In this document: piece after piece, positions 54,529-64,000 of the stretch
Position numbering within the stretch: position 1 is the first letter of the stretch
Layout of the letters: each line of letters opens with the position of its first letter
Source of the DNA: Ptychodera flava
Taxonomy: Eukaryota; Hemichordata; Enteropneusta; Ptychoderidae
DNA length: 64,000 nucleotides
Direction of reading: 5' to 3'
Assembly: GCF_041260155.1 (NCBI RefSeq)
Contig: NW_027248277.1
Coordinates: 4,376,501-4,440,500 of the forward strand
Notes under the pieces: model-generated
What the model was told of the DNA's origin: nothing
Seen by the model: only the letters and a program-made list of their open reading frames with translations
Databases searched by the model: none
Made by a program: the position numbers and the translations under genes

Positions 54529-57149
54529 CAGGGTTTACATGACGCGCATTCTGCGTCCTTTACGCATAAAAACCGGACCCAGGACCCTCAAAAACTAAAC
54601 TACGCGTCCCTTCGGACGCACAAATATCTGTTGCTGGTGTATATCTCGCGAAGCTGCTGAACAAGTAAAACACATCCCAGTAAACCTTACCAACCCCATA
54701 CTTTCATAGAATGCTCCGTAGTGCATTGGCCTCCACTGTTTGATGACCAATGGTACCCGCGGAAACAAATTTTACTACCGTAAAAAGTGACTTTCAAAAT
54801 GTAAACTGATTCTTAATTGGTCGATTTCTTGTTTGCGGCGATCAATACATGTTATGCATTATGGCGGGTCGTGTCAAATACCCAAAACAAGCCGATCTGC
54901 GAAAGTTTTTCGACGGCCGCAGCAACCAGCACGATGTAGGTTCAATCGAGGCCGAAACAGCAGCTATGCCATGCGATACTGATACATCAGATCCCCCGGC
55001 CAAGTCAGCAAAATTACGAACATTCAACAGAAGTTGGCTCGATAGATTTAAATGGCTTCGATATTCTAAAGAGCGAAACGTCATGGAATGCGATGTATGT
55101 TTGAAATCGAATGTTACATGCCCGTTCACGGAAGGTTGTTCCAATTTTCAACATTCAACTCGTCATCAGGACTCGAAAAGTCATCTCACAAGTGCTAAAT
55201 TCCTAAGCTTGAGGTCACAATTTACTACTGCTCGCAAATCTGCAGAGGACCGGCAGGTACCTAGGTGCAGGGTATGAGTAACGAACTCGAGGCGTACGCT
55301 GCACAATTACGTACTGTTTACCTGATTGCTAAACGTGACCTTCCGTGTGATGTATTCACTGACATCATGCATCTACAGAATCTGAACGGCTTAGACATTG
55401 AATATTACAAATGTCCTCAGATAGTTATGGAGTTTGAAGAGTGTATTCAACGCGTGATCGAGAAGTCCCTGATTGATAGCATACATGCAACTTGCAAGTG
55501 ATTTCATCGGTATAATGTTGGATGAGACTTGTGACATAACCGTTCATAAGAAACTTGCCATATATGTTCGATATATTCAGAATGGCGAGGCGAATGTTTC
55601 TTTCCTCGGTAACCAGCAAATTGCCACTGCTGCAGGGATCAAAAACGCCTTGATTGAATTTTTGACTAGGAAAGAAATCTGTGACGCGGCCGTAGACAAA
55701 ATATATGGACTGGGAACAGACGGGGCGGCCGTAATGACCGGTCGTTTGAACGGGTTTGGTGCAAAATTAAAAGCCAGAAATCCCAACCTTGTTCAAGTGC
55801 ATTGTGTTGCACATCGATTGAATCTTGCTGCTTCTCAAGCAGGCAGAGAATGAGATATTGAATATTGCAAAGAATATCATAATATAATCCATTCATTGTA
55901 TAAATACTTTAATGACTCTAGTGTGAGATATGACAAATTAGAGAAATTCAAACTCTGTTGAATGGGAAGGCAAAACAAATAACTGAGCCTACATCTGTTC
56001 GCTGGTTGTCGGTTGAATCAGCTGTCAAGATGATTTCATCAGTTTTGAGCCAATTGCCTTGGCACTTGCAAGTGACAAAAAAGGGGGAAAGGCTGATGGG
56101 CTGTTGAAATTTGTCTCCAATTCATTGTTTCTGCTATTCACTGCCTTATTGATTGATGTCCTTACTGTGATTGGAATTTTGAGCCTTACATTTCAGAAAG
56201 ATTCTGTCAACCTATCCCATATCAAAAAAAGTGTTCAGTCTACTAGGGACACATTGAATACAATGACTAATGATTCACACACTGTCAGAGAAGTCTTTAA
56301 TGCTTTGGGTGATGTTCCTGGCAATGGTCAGAAAAACACATACAAAAACATTCAAATCACTTACAATCAGCCACTCAGACAGAGCTTCTGTAGTGTACGA
56401 GAAAATTATATCAACAAACTACTGCAGAATGAGATCTTTCGGACGCACTGAATTTTGATATGTATCAAGCTGTTGCTAACTGATTTTACAGAGGAGTATC
56501 CTGATCTTGCCATTCTTGCTAAAATTGCTCTTGTCATACCAGTGTCCTCTGCCCCATATGAAGGGGCTTTTCAGTACAAAATGCCATCAAACAGTGGGCA
56601 CGAAATAGACTCAATCCTCAAAGGCTTAATAGACTAATGTTCATCAAACTGGTTGGCCCCATCACAGATGATTTTGAATTCATAAACAATGCTAGGTTAT
56701 TTGCTAAAGGAGCTGCTGGCAGAGTGTGAACTCAACCTACTGGACTTGCTAGGTGAATACCATTTCAGAGTATGAAATTACCTTCTTGTCAATTTGACAA
56801 ATTTGAATACTTGTTCAAATTTCACAACTTTGTGAACTTGTCATTAAAGTTATGAGATCTTGTCATTAAGTTATGAATCATGTCATTATGAATAGTGTTC
56901 TTTGAATTGATCAATGAGGGACCTCAGTATGAACTAGAATTTTCATGTAAGAATAATTTTAAGAAATGCGCAACCATTTGCCGTGTGTTATAACACTAAT
57001 TGAACACAGTGAAGACCATGGCATGGATAAACAATAAAATATTTTTCTTTGAAATAAATTGGGACCCCCATATTTTGATGTAGGACTCCCATTTTCTAAC
57101 ACCAGGGGTCCCAGGGACTCTCAAAAGTAAAAAGTGATGTAAAACCCTG
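54529..57149 (+). mobile_element. hAT DNA transposon, 2.62 kb, inserted in arm 2
   Basis: Ends CAGGGTTTACAT and ATGTAAAACCCTG. The uninterrupted site in arm 1 reads ATACCTGACATCCCTCC. Here it is split into CTGACAAT|element|CTGACATC, an imperfect 8 bp duplication as expected for hAT. The 5' region is CpG-rich (GACGCGCATTCTGCGTCC). The interior carries a broken transposase. Confidence 0.9.
54849..56640 (+). pseudogene. hAT transposase (ZMYM/ZNF862-like), broken
   Basis: Segments in order. 54849-55277 is a TTF/BED-type zinc finger (WLDRFKWLRYSKERNVMECD, VCLK, TRHQDSKSHLTS). 55265-55501 contains AQLRTVYLIAKRDLP. 55473-55853 holds the catalytic region with first Asp in IMLDETCD, second in YGLGTDGAAVMTG, and the HCVAHRLNLA signature. 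56059-56451 is the insertion-domain part. 56455-56637 is the C-terminal dimerisation region with YPDLAILAKIALVIPVSSAP. At least four frame changes and a stop separate them, so the protein is not made. The zinc-finger exon is the best preserved part. Confidence 0.9.
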
Positions 57150-57889
57150 CTGACATCCCTCCTCCGATTGCCCATGGATGGACAAGGAGGGCCAGGAGAA
57201 CTCATCGAACCAGTCTGGACTGAAGGAGCTATCCTTCCTACTCTTCTAGAAGAAATCATAGAACGTGATGTTGTGGAAGTGTTGCCAGAAGCTACGGAGT
57301 CAGAAGAAGATGACACTATGGATATGGATTCTGATATTTCAGATTTGGAAGACTCCGATAGTGACTGGTAAAAGCTAATTGTAATTTGCCAGACAGAAGT
57401 ATGTGCAAGCAGGAAGCAATCGCAAACCATAAAAAGTGACCATATACAATTACATTACGTTAACATTGTAATAATGGCGAAAAATACTTGCTTTACAGAA
57501 TGGTAATCTGTTCTTTTCCATTTTTTGGACAAAAGACAAAAAAGTTGTAAGCAGAAAGTGATAAACTGCCTACAATATAAATTCTTATTCATCTTTTTGT
57601 TTTGTTTTTACTGTTAACCTTTGATGTATTTCGAATTTAGCTTTACATAGTAGTTAGAATAGAAGTGTATTCATTTTGGTCTGAAAAATTTTGGCCAACC
57701 CCCCTCCTTTGGAGCCATTTTGACACTACTTTATTATGAAAACTTCAGAATGAAAACATTTGGTAAAGTGTTCTTGTTTTTTCATACCAAAGTTCTCATT
57801 TTATTGATGTTTTAAAATGATTAAGTTTTTCGTTTGCTGTTATTGTTCCGTATTAGGGAGACTTTAATGGAAAATTAACCACTTTGGCA

Positions 57890-58275
57890 GCCATTTTGGA
57901 CACCATTTTGAATGCCATTTTTAATTGAGATTATGCAAATGGAGCAAGTTTGTTATCAATAAATGTCTTTTGATCCAACTAATCCAATCCAATTGAAATT
58001 ATTGTTTGTTATGTGTTTGCTGAGTTTTATAAGACATTTAAATTAAAAAAAGCCATTTTGGCGGCCATCTTGGACGCCATTTTGAATATATAATTAGGAA
58101 TGCAATTATTTAGGCATATAAACATTTATTGTGCCCTGACACATTCGTCTCACTAAGTTTTTTTAATATATAATATATAATATATAAAGTCCTTTATATG
58201 AAGTTTTAATGCAATTTACTGAAAACCCCCTATTTCGGGCGGCCATTTTGGACGCCATCTTGAATATCCGGCTTG
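57890..58275 (+). repeat. Degenerate repeats with GCCATTTTGGACGCCATTTTGAA
   Basis: GCCATTTTGG..GCCAT.TTGGACGCCAT.TTGAATA recurs near 57890, 58052 and 58236. The spacing is 160-185 bp and the separators are AT-rich. Noncoding. Confidence 0.75.
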
Positions 58276-58578
58276 CAGCCACTTTTTGTTTTTGGGAACA
58301 TCTCCATTGTGTTTTTGGGTCGTCTAAGGAACCTAAAAAAGTTGGTTTGGTTTAGTTCTGGGCGGGGTGCAAAGGGGGTGGTCCTAGCTCCCCGAGTAGT
58401 TTACAGTATCATCCAATATTATGTAGAATGACATTTTTTGTTTCTCCTTTTTACCCTTTCTGAAGAATCTTGAAATTTCTAATTGCTAACTCTGTTAACA
58501 CAGCCTGTATTTGTCTTCAGTTATGGCCATCTCATAAAAATGTGTTTAGAAATATGTCCTAGATAAAACTGATTTTGA

Positions 58579-58626
58579 CTCTCTCTCTCTCTCTCTCTCT
58601 CATTCCCTCTCTCTCTCTTTCTCTCC
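58579..58626 (+). repeat. (CT)n tract before a splice acceptor
   Basis: CT units with ATTCC and TTT interruptions. They act as an unusually long polypyrimidine tract before CATTGCAG at 58638. Confidence 0.9.
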
Positions 58627-58638
58627 TAATCATTGCAG

Positions 58639-59451
58639 ATCATACATTGACACGTACTATTAATCCTGCAGCAAGGACACTATTCATGCCACATGAGAAG
58701 AATAGAGAAAAGGGAATGACATTTCACACTTTCCTTGATAAAGCTAGAATGTTATCTCCAGGTTCAGTGATTTTTTCTGAAACATCAGCACAGAGAGACA
58801 CCTCATTTGATAATTTGAAACAAACCTTTTCAGGTAATTTCTCTGCACCACTGCCACCAACACTTTATGAAATGATAATTCACTCAGATATTACCGACAT
58901 CACTGACTTGCCAAAATACAGTAATGAGACCATTTCAGCGATTGAAACAAGCACCATTGGACAAAATGAAAATGAATTATGGATTGAAAACAGGAAAGGG
59001 CGCATAACTGCTTCTAACTTTCGTTCTGTATTTACAAAAGTTAACACAATACAGATGTCTGACGACCCAAAATCAATAGAAACAAAATATTTGGTATGTC
59101 GTTTGCTTGGATGTGTTTCTCTAAATCCAAATATTTTATCACTCAAATTTGGGAGACGAATGGAATCATTGGCTAAAGATAAATATTTGAAAATTATGAA
59201 AGAGAGAGGTCATAAGAATATTCATCTCATTGAGTGTGGCTTATTCATTGATAAAACCAGTATCTTTCTAGGAGCAAGCCCTGATGCAGTAGTGAAATGT
59301 GATTGCTGTGGAATTGGTCTGTTAGAATGCAAATGTCCAATATCAGTTTCAGATTTAGTGCCAAGTCATACAAATTTAGCTTACCTGACATCTGCTAATG
59401 GAATAAAAAAACTAAAACACACTGCCTCATATTATAGCCAGGTACTTATGG
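58639..59451 (+). CDS. YqaJ-type nuclease exon (C-terminal part of a SAP-SWIM-YqaJ gene)
   Basis: Open for 270 codons after a strong acceptor. ELWIENRKGRITASNFRSVF corresponds to QRKGRITASIVGE in copy 1. YLVCRLLGCVSLN and LKFGRRMESLAKDKYL follow. The PDDEXK core is FLGASPDAVV and IGLLECKCP, giving Asp, Glu and Lys. It ends YYSQVLMG at GTGAGA, a plausible donor, or reads on two codons to TGA. Copy 1 continues after the equivalent point (YFYQVQTQMGMF), so another exon is expected. Instead a satellite array follows. The catalytic residues are intact, making this the best-preserved nuclease domain in the window. It may join with 43243-43786 across 14.8 kb of insertions, but the exons in between were not found. 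Confidence 0.8.
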
Positions 59452-59484
59452 GGTGAGAACACCGCCAAAATTATCTTGAAATCT

Positions 59485-60529
59485 TTATTTAAACTTATCC
59501 CATCATTATTATTCCATTATTTGGTGATTTGGTCATTTTTACGTTATTATTTGGTCTTTATTATGCGATTATTTGGTGATTATTAGGACATTATCTTGAC
59601 ATAATTACGAATTTATTATGTTAATTCGGTTCTTTTTCAATTATTCGGCATTGATGTCTTGATTTGGAACTTATTTCATCATTATTATGCCATTATTAGG
59701 TGATTTCGTCATTTTTATGTCATTATTTGGTCTTTATTATGCGATTATTTGGTGATTATTACGACATTACCTTGAAATTATTATGAATTTATTATGTTAA
59801 TTCGGTTCTTTTGCCATTATTCGGCATTGATGTCTTGATTTGGAACTTATTTCATCATTATTATTCCATTATTTGGTGATTTGGTCATTTTTATGTCATT
59901 ATTTGGTCTTTCTTATGCGATTATTTGGTCATGATTACGACATTATCTTGATATTACCTTGGCATTATTATGAATTTATTATGTTAATTCGGTTCTTTTG
60001 CCATTATTCGGCATTGATGTCTTGATTTGGAACTTATTTCATCATTATTTTGCCATTATTAGGTGATTTGGTCATTTTTATGTCATTATTTGGTCTTTAT
60101 TACGCGATTATTTGGTCATGATTACGACATTATCTTGATATCATCTTGACATTATTATGAATTTATTATGTTAATTCGGTTCTTTTGCCATTATTCGGCA
60201 TTGATGTCTTGATTTGGAACTTATTTCATCAATTTTTTGCCATTATTAGGTGATTTGGTCATTTTTATGTCATTATTTGGTCTTTATTACGAGATTATTT
60301 GGTCATGATTACGACATTATCTTGATATTATCTTGACATTATTATGAATTTATTATGTTAATTCGGTTGTTTTGCTATTATTTAGTATTTATGTCTTGAT
60401 TTGGAACTTATCTCATCATTATTATTTCATTATTTGGTGATTGGGTCATTTTTGTGTCATTACTAGCCATTATTATGCGATTATTTGGTCATGATTACGA
60501 CATTATTATGACATTAGCTTGGCTTTCAA
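59485..60529 (+). repeat. Tandem array, about 187 bp unit (5-6 copies)
   Basis: TTAATTCGGTTCTTTTGCCA recurs at 59619, 59797, 59984, 60171 and 60359. Other landmarks are TTGATGTCTTGATTTGGAAC, TTATTTGGTGATTTGGTCAT and GATTACGACATTATCTTGAT. Nearly all text is variants of ATTATTTGG, suggesting growth from a shorter unit. Confidence 0.95.
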
Positions 60530-60847
60530 TTATTTGACCTACTTTATTATCTGAACTCATTATTTGACCTGCATTTGAACCCTACCCAGAAATCATTGCA
60601 CATCACAATGGCGGCTGTGATTTGGTCGGTCTCCTCGGATAGAGAGAGGAAAGCGGGCTTTGTATAAGTTTTAAAGCGCAGCTCAGCATATCGCGTATCT
60701 ACTTTAGTTGGGCGTGCTCGAAAACAGAGGTCGACCACGATTTCGGATTAAAAATCGATTGTTTTCGGCGGCGGAACTGGGCGCTCCATACTGGAAGCCA
60801 GCGGGCTGTCGACAGCCCCAGCCCTGCCACGTAGACTCTCGTAGAGC

Positions 60848-60930
60848 CACTAGCACCATCGTAGTTGATAGCGCTTTTAGTGTTGTAGAAAAGGGCACTA
60901 AAAACGCTATCAACTACGGTGGTGCCTGTG
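60848..60930. mobile_element. 83 bp hairpin insertion with 8 bp TSD
   Basis: CGTAGAGC flanks it exactly (60840-60847 and 60931-60938). The arms are about 35 nt (CACTAGCACCATCGTAGTTG, then ATAGCG; complement with five changes), with a loop of about 12 nt. Termini start CAC, unlike the TAGCTG hairpins. The 8 bp TSD fits a hAT-mobilised miniature element. Confidence 0.7.
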
Positions 60931-61066
60931 CGTAGAGCTAAAAGGTGTTATTAATACCCGAACTCTATCATATAAATCGGCCCGACACGGTTTACATCAT
61001 AGGGCACAGCAATGGTGGGGGCCTCGACCTCCACACCTATCTGCCTGAGTCTATGAAACCTATACG

Positions 61067-61242
61067 TAGCTGTGGGTCGATCCACTGTGGTGTTTTCTGA
61101 CCGGATTCCTGCCTTTTAAACTTTAGGCTGGTTTTGACTTTTACGATTTTGTGGTGGCGGGGTTAAAATAGTAAAAGTCAAAACCAGCCCGTAAAAGGCA
61201 GCAATCCCGTCTGAAAACACCACAGCTATGGACCCACAGCTA
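61067..61242. mobile_element. 176 bp imperfect hairpin insertion with 9 bp TSD (TAGCTG family, copy 2)
   Basis: Starts TAGCTGTGGGTC and ends GACCCACAGCTA. The arms are about 77 nt with roughly 85% pairing and the loop is about 25 nt. Flanks are ACCTATACG (61058-61066) and GGCTATACG (61243-61251), which match in 7 of 9. Older than its neighbours by arm and TSD divergence. Confidence 0.7.
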
Positions 61243-61259
61243 GGCTATACGCATCGAGG

Positions 61260-61401
61260 TAGCTGTGATATCGCAGCGGTACTTGTGGCGTGTATCGAAC
61301 GCGATCGGGTCATTGAGGTCATCGCCGGGATTGTGGCGATGACCTCAATGACCCGATCGCGTTCGATACACGCCACAAGTACCGCTGCGATATCACAGCT
61401 A
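61260..61401. mobile_element. 142 bp perfect hairpin insertion with 9 bp TSD (TAGCTG family, copy 3)
   Basis: Arms of 67 nt pair without a mismatch around an 8 nt loop (GGGATTGT). Starts TAGCTGTGATATCGCAGC and ends with its complement. GCATCGAGG flanks it exactly (61251-61259 and 61402-61410). It lies nine bases after copy 2, whose right TSD shares one base with this one's left TSD. Confidence 0.85.
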
Positions 61402-61410
61402 GCATCGAGG

Positions 61411-63095
61411 CAGCATTTTTAAGCTTACTCAATTTTAATAGAGCCGTCTTTTTAAAATTGTGTCCTAAACATTGTGTTTAGAAAACTTCAATGTGATTCC
61501 GAACGATTCCTTTTTTGAAGAAAACGTCGAACCTTTGTAATTGAAATATATAAACCATGATTTATCAATGTGATATATATATTATGCTAAATTACAATAG
61601 GCCTAAATCATTTATAGGTGATTAGAATGGCATGATGTAGGCCTAAACAGGGCGGAACTTTCCGATTTCCACTGTACCCGATTATCAGAACTTACTTTTA
61701 ATTTTCTTGGTATAGTTCTGAACGTTTTAAAAGAAATCCGTTTCTCATAACTGGCTTCACCAAATGTAGAAATTATTGCGGTTTTTCAATATGATTTGAG
61801 TTGGGCCGGTGATCGTATATCTTTCATTTGTACTTGAGTACAACGCGTCTCTATACATGCTATAGCCGAGATATTGAGATGTAAGGTTTTGAAATCATTT
61901 TGCTAGACGATGTTATATGTAAAATTAAATAAATTTAACAAACAGGAATGCCATCGTACAATATTTGATTTATATGGACAGAGTCGGTTGCAAAAATGTC
62001 AACAATAAGCAGGGAGGAAATTTTAATTCCCGTGAGTATTTCAATATAAAACTTCCAAAAGGTTAAATATATTCGTACATTTCCAAGAATTTTCCATAAC
62101 TGATGCATCTTTGAAGTTACGGTTACAGGTAATATTTAATTTCTTCCTATATGCCCGTGGTATAAAAATTGAGTGTGTTTCAAGTCCTCGCATACCGTCC
62201 TTCCCGACATGTTATTTTCAAAAATACTCCTTGCAGTAAATGTTTATAATTTTTGTTTTAATAATTGCCAATGTCATGATACTGTACAAGACACGGCACA
62301 ACAGCTATTTGTATGGCGATGCTTCGGTGTATGCAGTATGTTTTATTTGCCTAATCAACACAGCAAAAAATACGTACAACTTGCAGCTTGAGGAAACAGC
62401 GACTGCATGTTCGGCCGTGTGGACTTGATAAAAACAATTGTTTTCGCTATTAATATCGCGCTCTGCGGAAGAAAAACAACATCGCACAATCGAAAGGGAA
62501 AACAAAAGAAAGAATCAAAATCGTGCATAGGGAGACAATACAGTTTTAAAGGTTGGAATCCTCACAACGAATCAACATACTTCTTTACGGGGGAAAAGTC
62601 ATAAAGTTTCAGACAAACAACGCAATAAAAAGTCGTTAGGTTAGCGACCGTGCCCCTATGAGTTTACGATAAAAATAACATATGTTCGAGAATAGTTCCT
62701 GACAAACAAAAATGTAATGTGGCATACGTATGATAAGACATCTTCATTGAACGAATATTTCCTTGATACTTATCACCGGCTTTTCAGACTGTAGCATACA
62801 GATGCAACTCTAACTGGCCTTAAAATAAGATAAAAGAAAAGTAGGCCCTATTGCTTTCTCATTTTTTTCATAATTCTCATCTGGACTCATCTGGATGAGA
62901 AGGCTTCAATAATGGCACGAATATGTTTAAAATGTAATCTTAACCACATAAAGGGACTGTGGCTTAACCTTAACTGTGACTAAGGCAAATAGCCATCAAA
63001 GTCAGAACTACTTTCCACAATGTTAAATGTCGGACATTTACTTTCTGGTATTGAAGTTTGACGTCCAACATATTTCCGTCATACACAATCTATAT
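61411..63095. other. Non-coding interior of the inverted-repeat region
   Basis: No supported exon, RNA gene or internal repeat found. Frames of 62-75 codons near 62.2-62.6 kb lack recognisable features. Confidence 0.45.
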
Positions 63096-63099
63096 ATCG

Positions 63100-63480
63100 G
63101 GTCTAATATCGGTACTAGACGACACAAAAATGACTTGCCGTCTGTCGCAGCACGCCGGGTTTGAAAATTGCCGATATTTTACTTCAAGCTGATACATATC
63201 GGCGATTTTGGGACTCTAAATTATAGTAATCGACACTGGGCAATTCTAGAATGACTTGCCTTGCGTCTCAACACGGCGGATCTGTGAAATCACATATATT
63301 TACTCGATATTTATCGGCGATTGGGACCATATGGTCACTAGAATGACTTGCCTTGTGTCTTAGGCACGTCTGATCTATGTAAAATCTCCGATGTTTATCG
63401 GCGATTCCGTACAAATGTCCGATATATATGTCAGAGATTTGCCACCTCACAGATCTTGCAAAACCCGCCCGGCAAACCCG
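63100..63480 (+). repeat. Three degenerate units of about 110 bp
   Basis: AATGACTTGCC recurs at 63129, 63250 and 63342. Each is followed by a TGTC..AGCACG/CAACACGG stretch, GGATCTGTGAAAT-like text and ATATCGGCGATT. Copy ages appear old. Confidence 0.65.
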
Positions 63481-64000
63481 ATTTCCTCAATATGGCTTTA
63501 ACTTCGATACTTAACGATACTATACTTGTCAAATCGTGGGCAAATAATTGATGTTTATCTGGGAGATCACTATGTGTAAAAACTGGTCCAGTGGTCTAGC
63601 CAAGCCCGACTTCCGTAGTCCGAATCTGACTTAAATTATACGATACTTGTCTAAAACAGTGGGTAAATATCCAACATCGGAGATTTCACCTCCTCACATA
63701 TCAGCTATAGCTATGGAGACATGCCACCGTCGGCTACCCCCACCACAGCCCAGTTCCGCCGCCGAAAACAATCGATTTTTAATCCGAAATCGTGGTCGAC
63801 CTCTGTTTTCGAGCACGCCCAACTATTCTAGATACGCGATATGCTGAGCTGCGCTTTAAAACTTACGCAAAGCCCGGTTTTTTCTCTCTGTCCGAGGAGA
63901 CCGACCAAATCACAGCCGCCATTGTGATGTGCAATGATTTCTGGGTAGGGTTCAAATGCAGGTCAAATAATGAGTTCAGAAAATTAAGTAGGTCAAATAA

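Larger units (their letters stand above)
54367..57768 (+). pseudogene. Inverted duplication, arm 2: second copy of the PIN-like gene's 3' part
   Basis: 54367-54520 matches the complement of 53670-53834 and 57150-57768 continues it. The coding part has a one-base deletion (GAGGAATCTAAGG versus GAGGAAATCTAAGG) that creates a stop. The last 67 codons (57168-57371) remain open and match the C-terminus of 53459-54366 with single changes (EDSDSDW for EDFDSDW). The hAT element at 54529-57149 interrupts it. Confidence 0.85.
60530..64000. mobile_element. Region flanked by 253 bp inverted repeats, running off the window
   Basis: 60530-60782 (TTATTTGACCTACTTTATTA ... GGCGGCGGAACTGGGC) is repeated inverted at 63748-64000 with few differences. 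The repeat still matches at the last base, so it likely extends beyond. The enclosed 2.97 kb has no transposase or other frame. It could be a non-autonomous TIR element or a palindromic duplication like that at 52-58 kb. The arms contain CpG-rich text (GGTCGACCACGATTTCGG). Confidence 0.7.

Overview
This is an AT-rich, intron-bearing metazoan window. Three things show it is eukaryotic: GT...AG exon boundaries with matching phases, a Ty3/gypsy retrotransposon, and decayed LINE, BEL/Pao, hAT and PIF/Harbinger-like sequences. Protein types such as multi-exon SAP-SWIM-YqaJ genes and a ZMYM/ZNF862-like hAT transposase, together with many hairpin insertions, point to a marine invertebrate (for example a hemichordate, cephalochordate or similar lineage). 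I cannot name the species. No rRNA, tRNA or CRISPR array was seen.

Layout. 0-12 kb is repeat territory: a 165-170 bp satellite (0.9-1.8 kb), a 1.75 kb Harbinger-like element (1.82-3.57 kb), a dead LINE (4.7-6.1 kb) and a palindromic 117 bp satellite (8.1-9.6 kb). 12.9-25.1 kb holds the best candidate host genes: a minus-strand C2H2 zinc-finger gene, a short plus-strand two-exon gene, a second minus-strand gene, and a plus-strand exon candidate diverging from it. 25-31.3 kb is small elements followed by a 13-unit satellite array.

31.6-39.7 kb is a decayed SAP-SWIM-YqaJ nuclease gene. A nearly complete 4.54 kb Ty3/gypsy element (TSD ACAAT, 172-173 bp LTRs) sits inside the intron that splits its SWIM zinc finger. 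40.4-43.2 kb has a BEL/Pao integrase remnant and a second Harbinger-like element, which abuts the N-terminal half of a second SAP-SWIM gene (43.2-43.8 kb). A YqaJ exon at 58.6-59.5 kb may be the C-terminal half of that gene or a third copy.

44-58 kb is a graveyard of foldback and inverted structures: a TA-flanked MITE, a 587 bp foldback with an 8 bp TSD, a 279 bp-arm palindrome, and a large 51.97-57.77 kb inverted duplication of a PIN-like ORF. Each arm of that duplication carries a different insertion, a 1.08 kb MITE in one and a 2.6 kb hAT in the other. 59.5-64 kb has a 187 bp satellite, then 253 bp inverted repeats that reach the window edge and enclose a cluster of three short hairpin insertions.

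The most novel-looking signal is a set of short, nearly perfect hairpins (121-176 bp) at 15.9, 61.1 and 61.3 kb. They share only the terminal TAGCTG...CAGCTA and each is flanked by a 9 bp target-site duplication, while their bodies are unrelated in sequence. A second recurring signal is an open reading frame encoding E-G-P-W in four places, two of them directly before GTAAGT donor sites.
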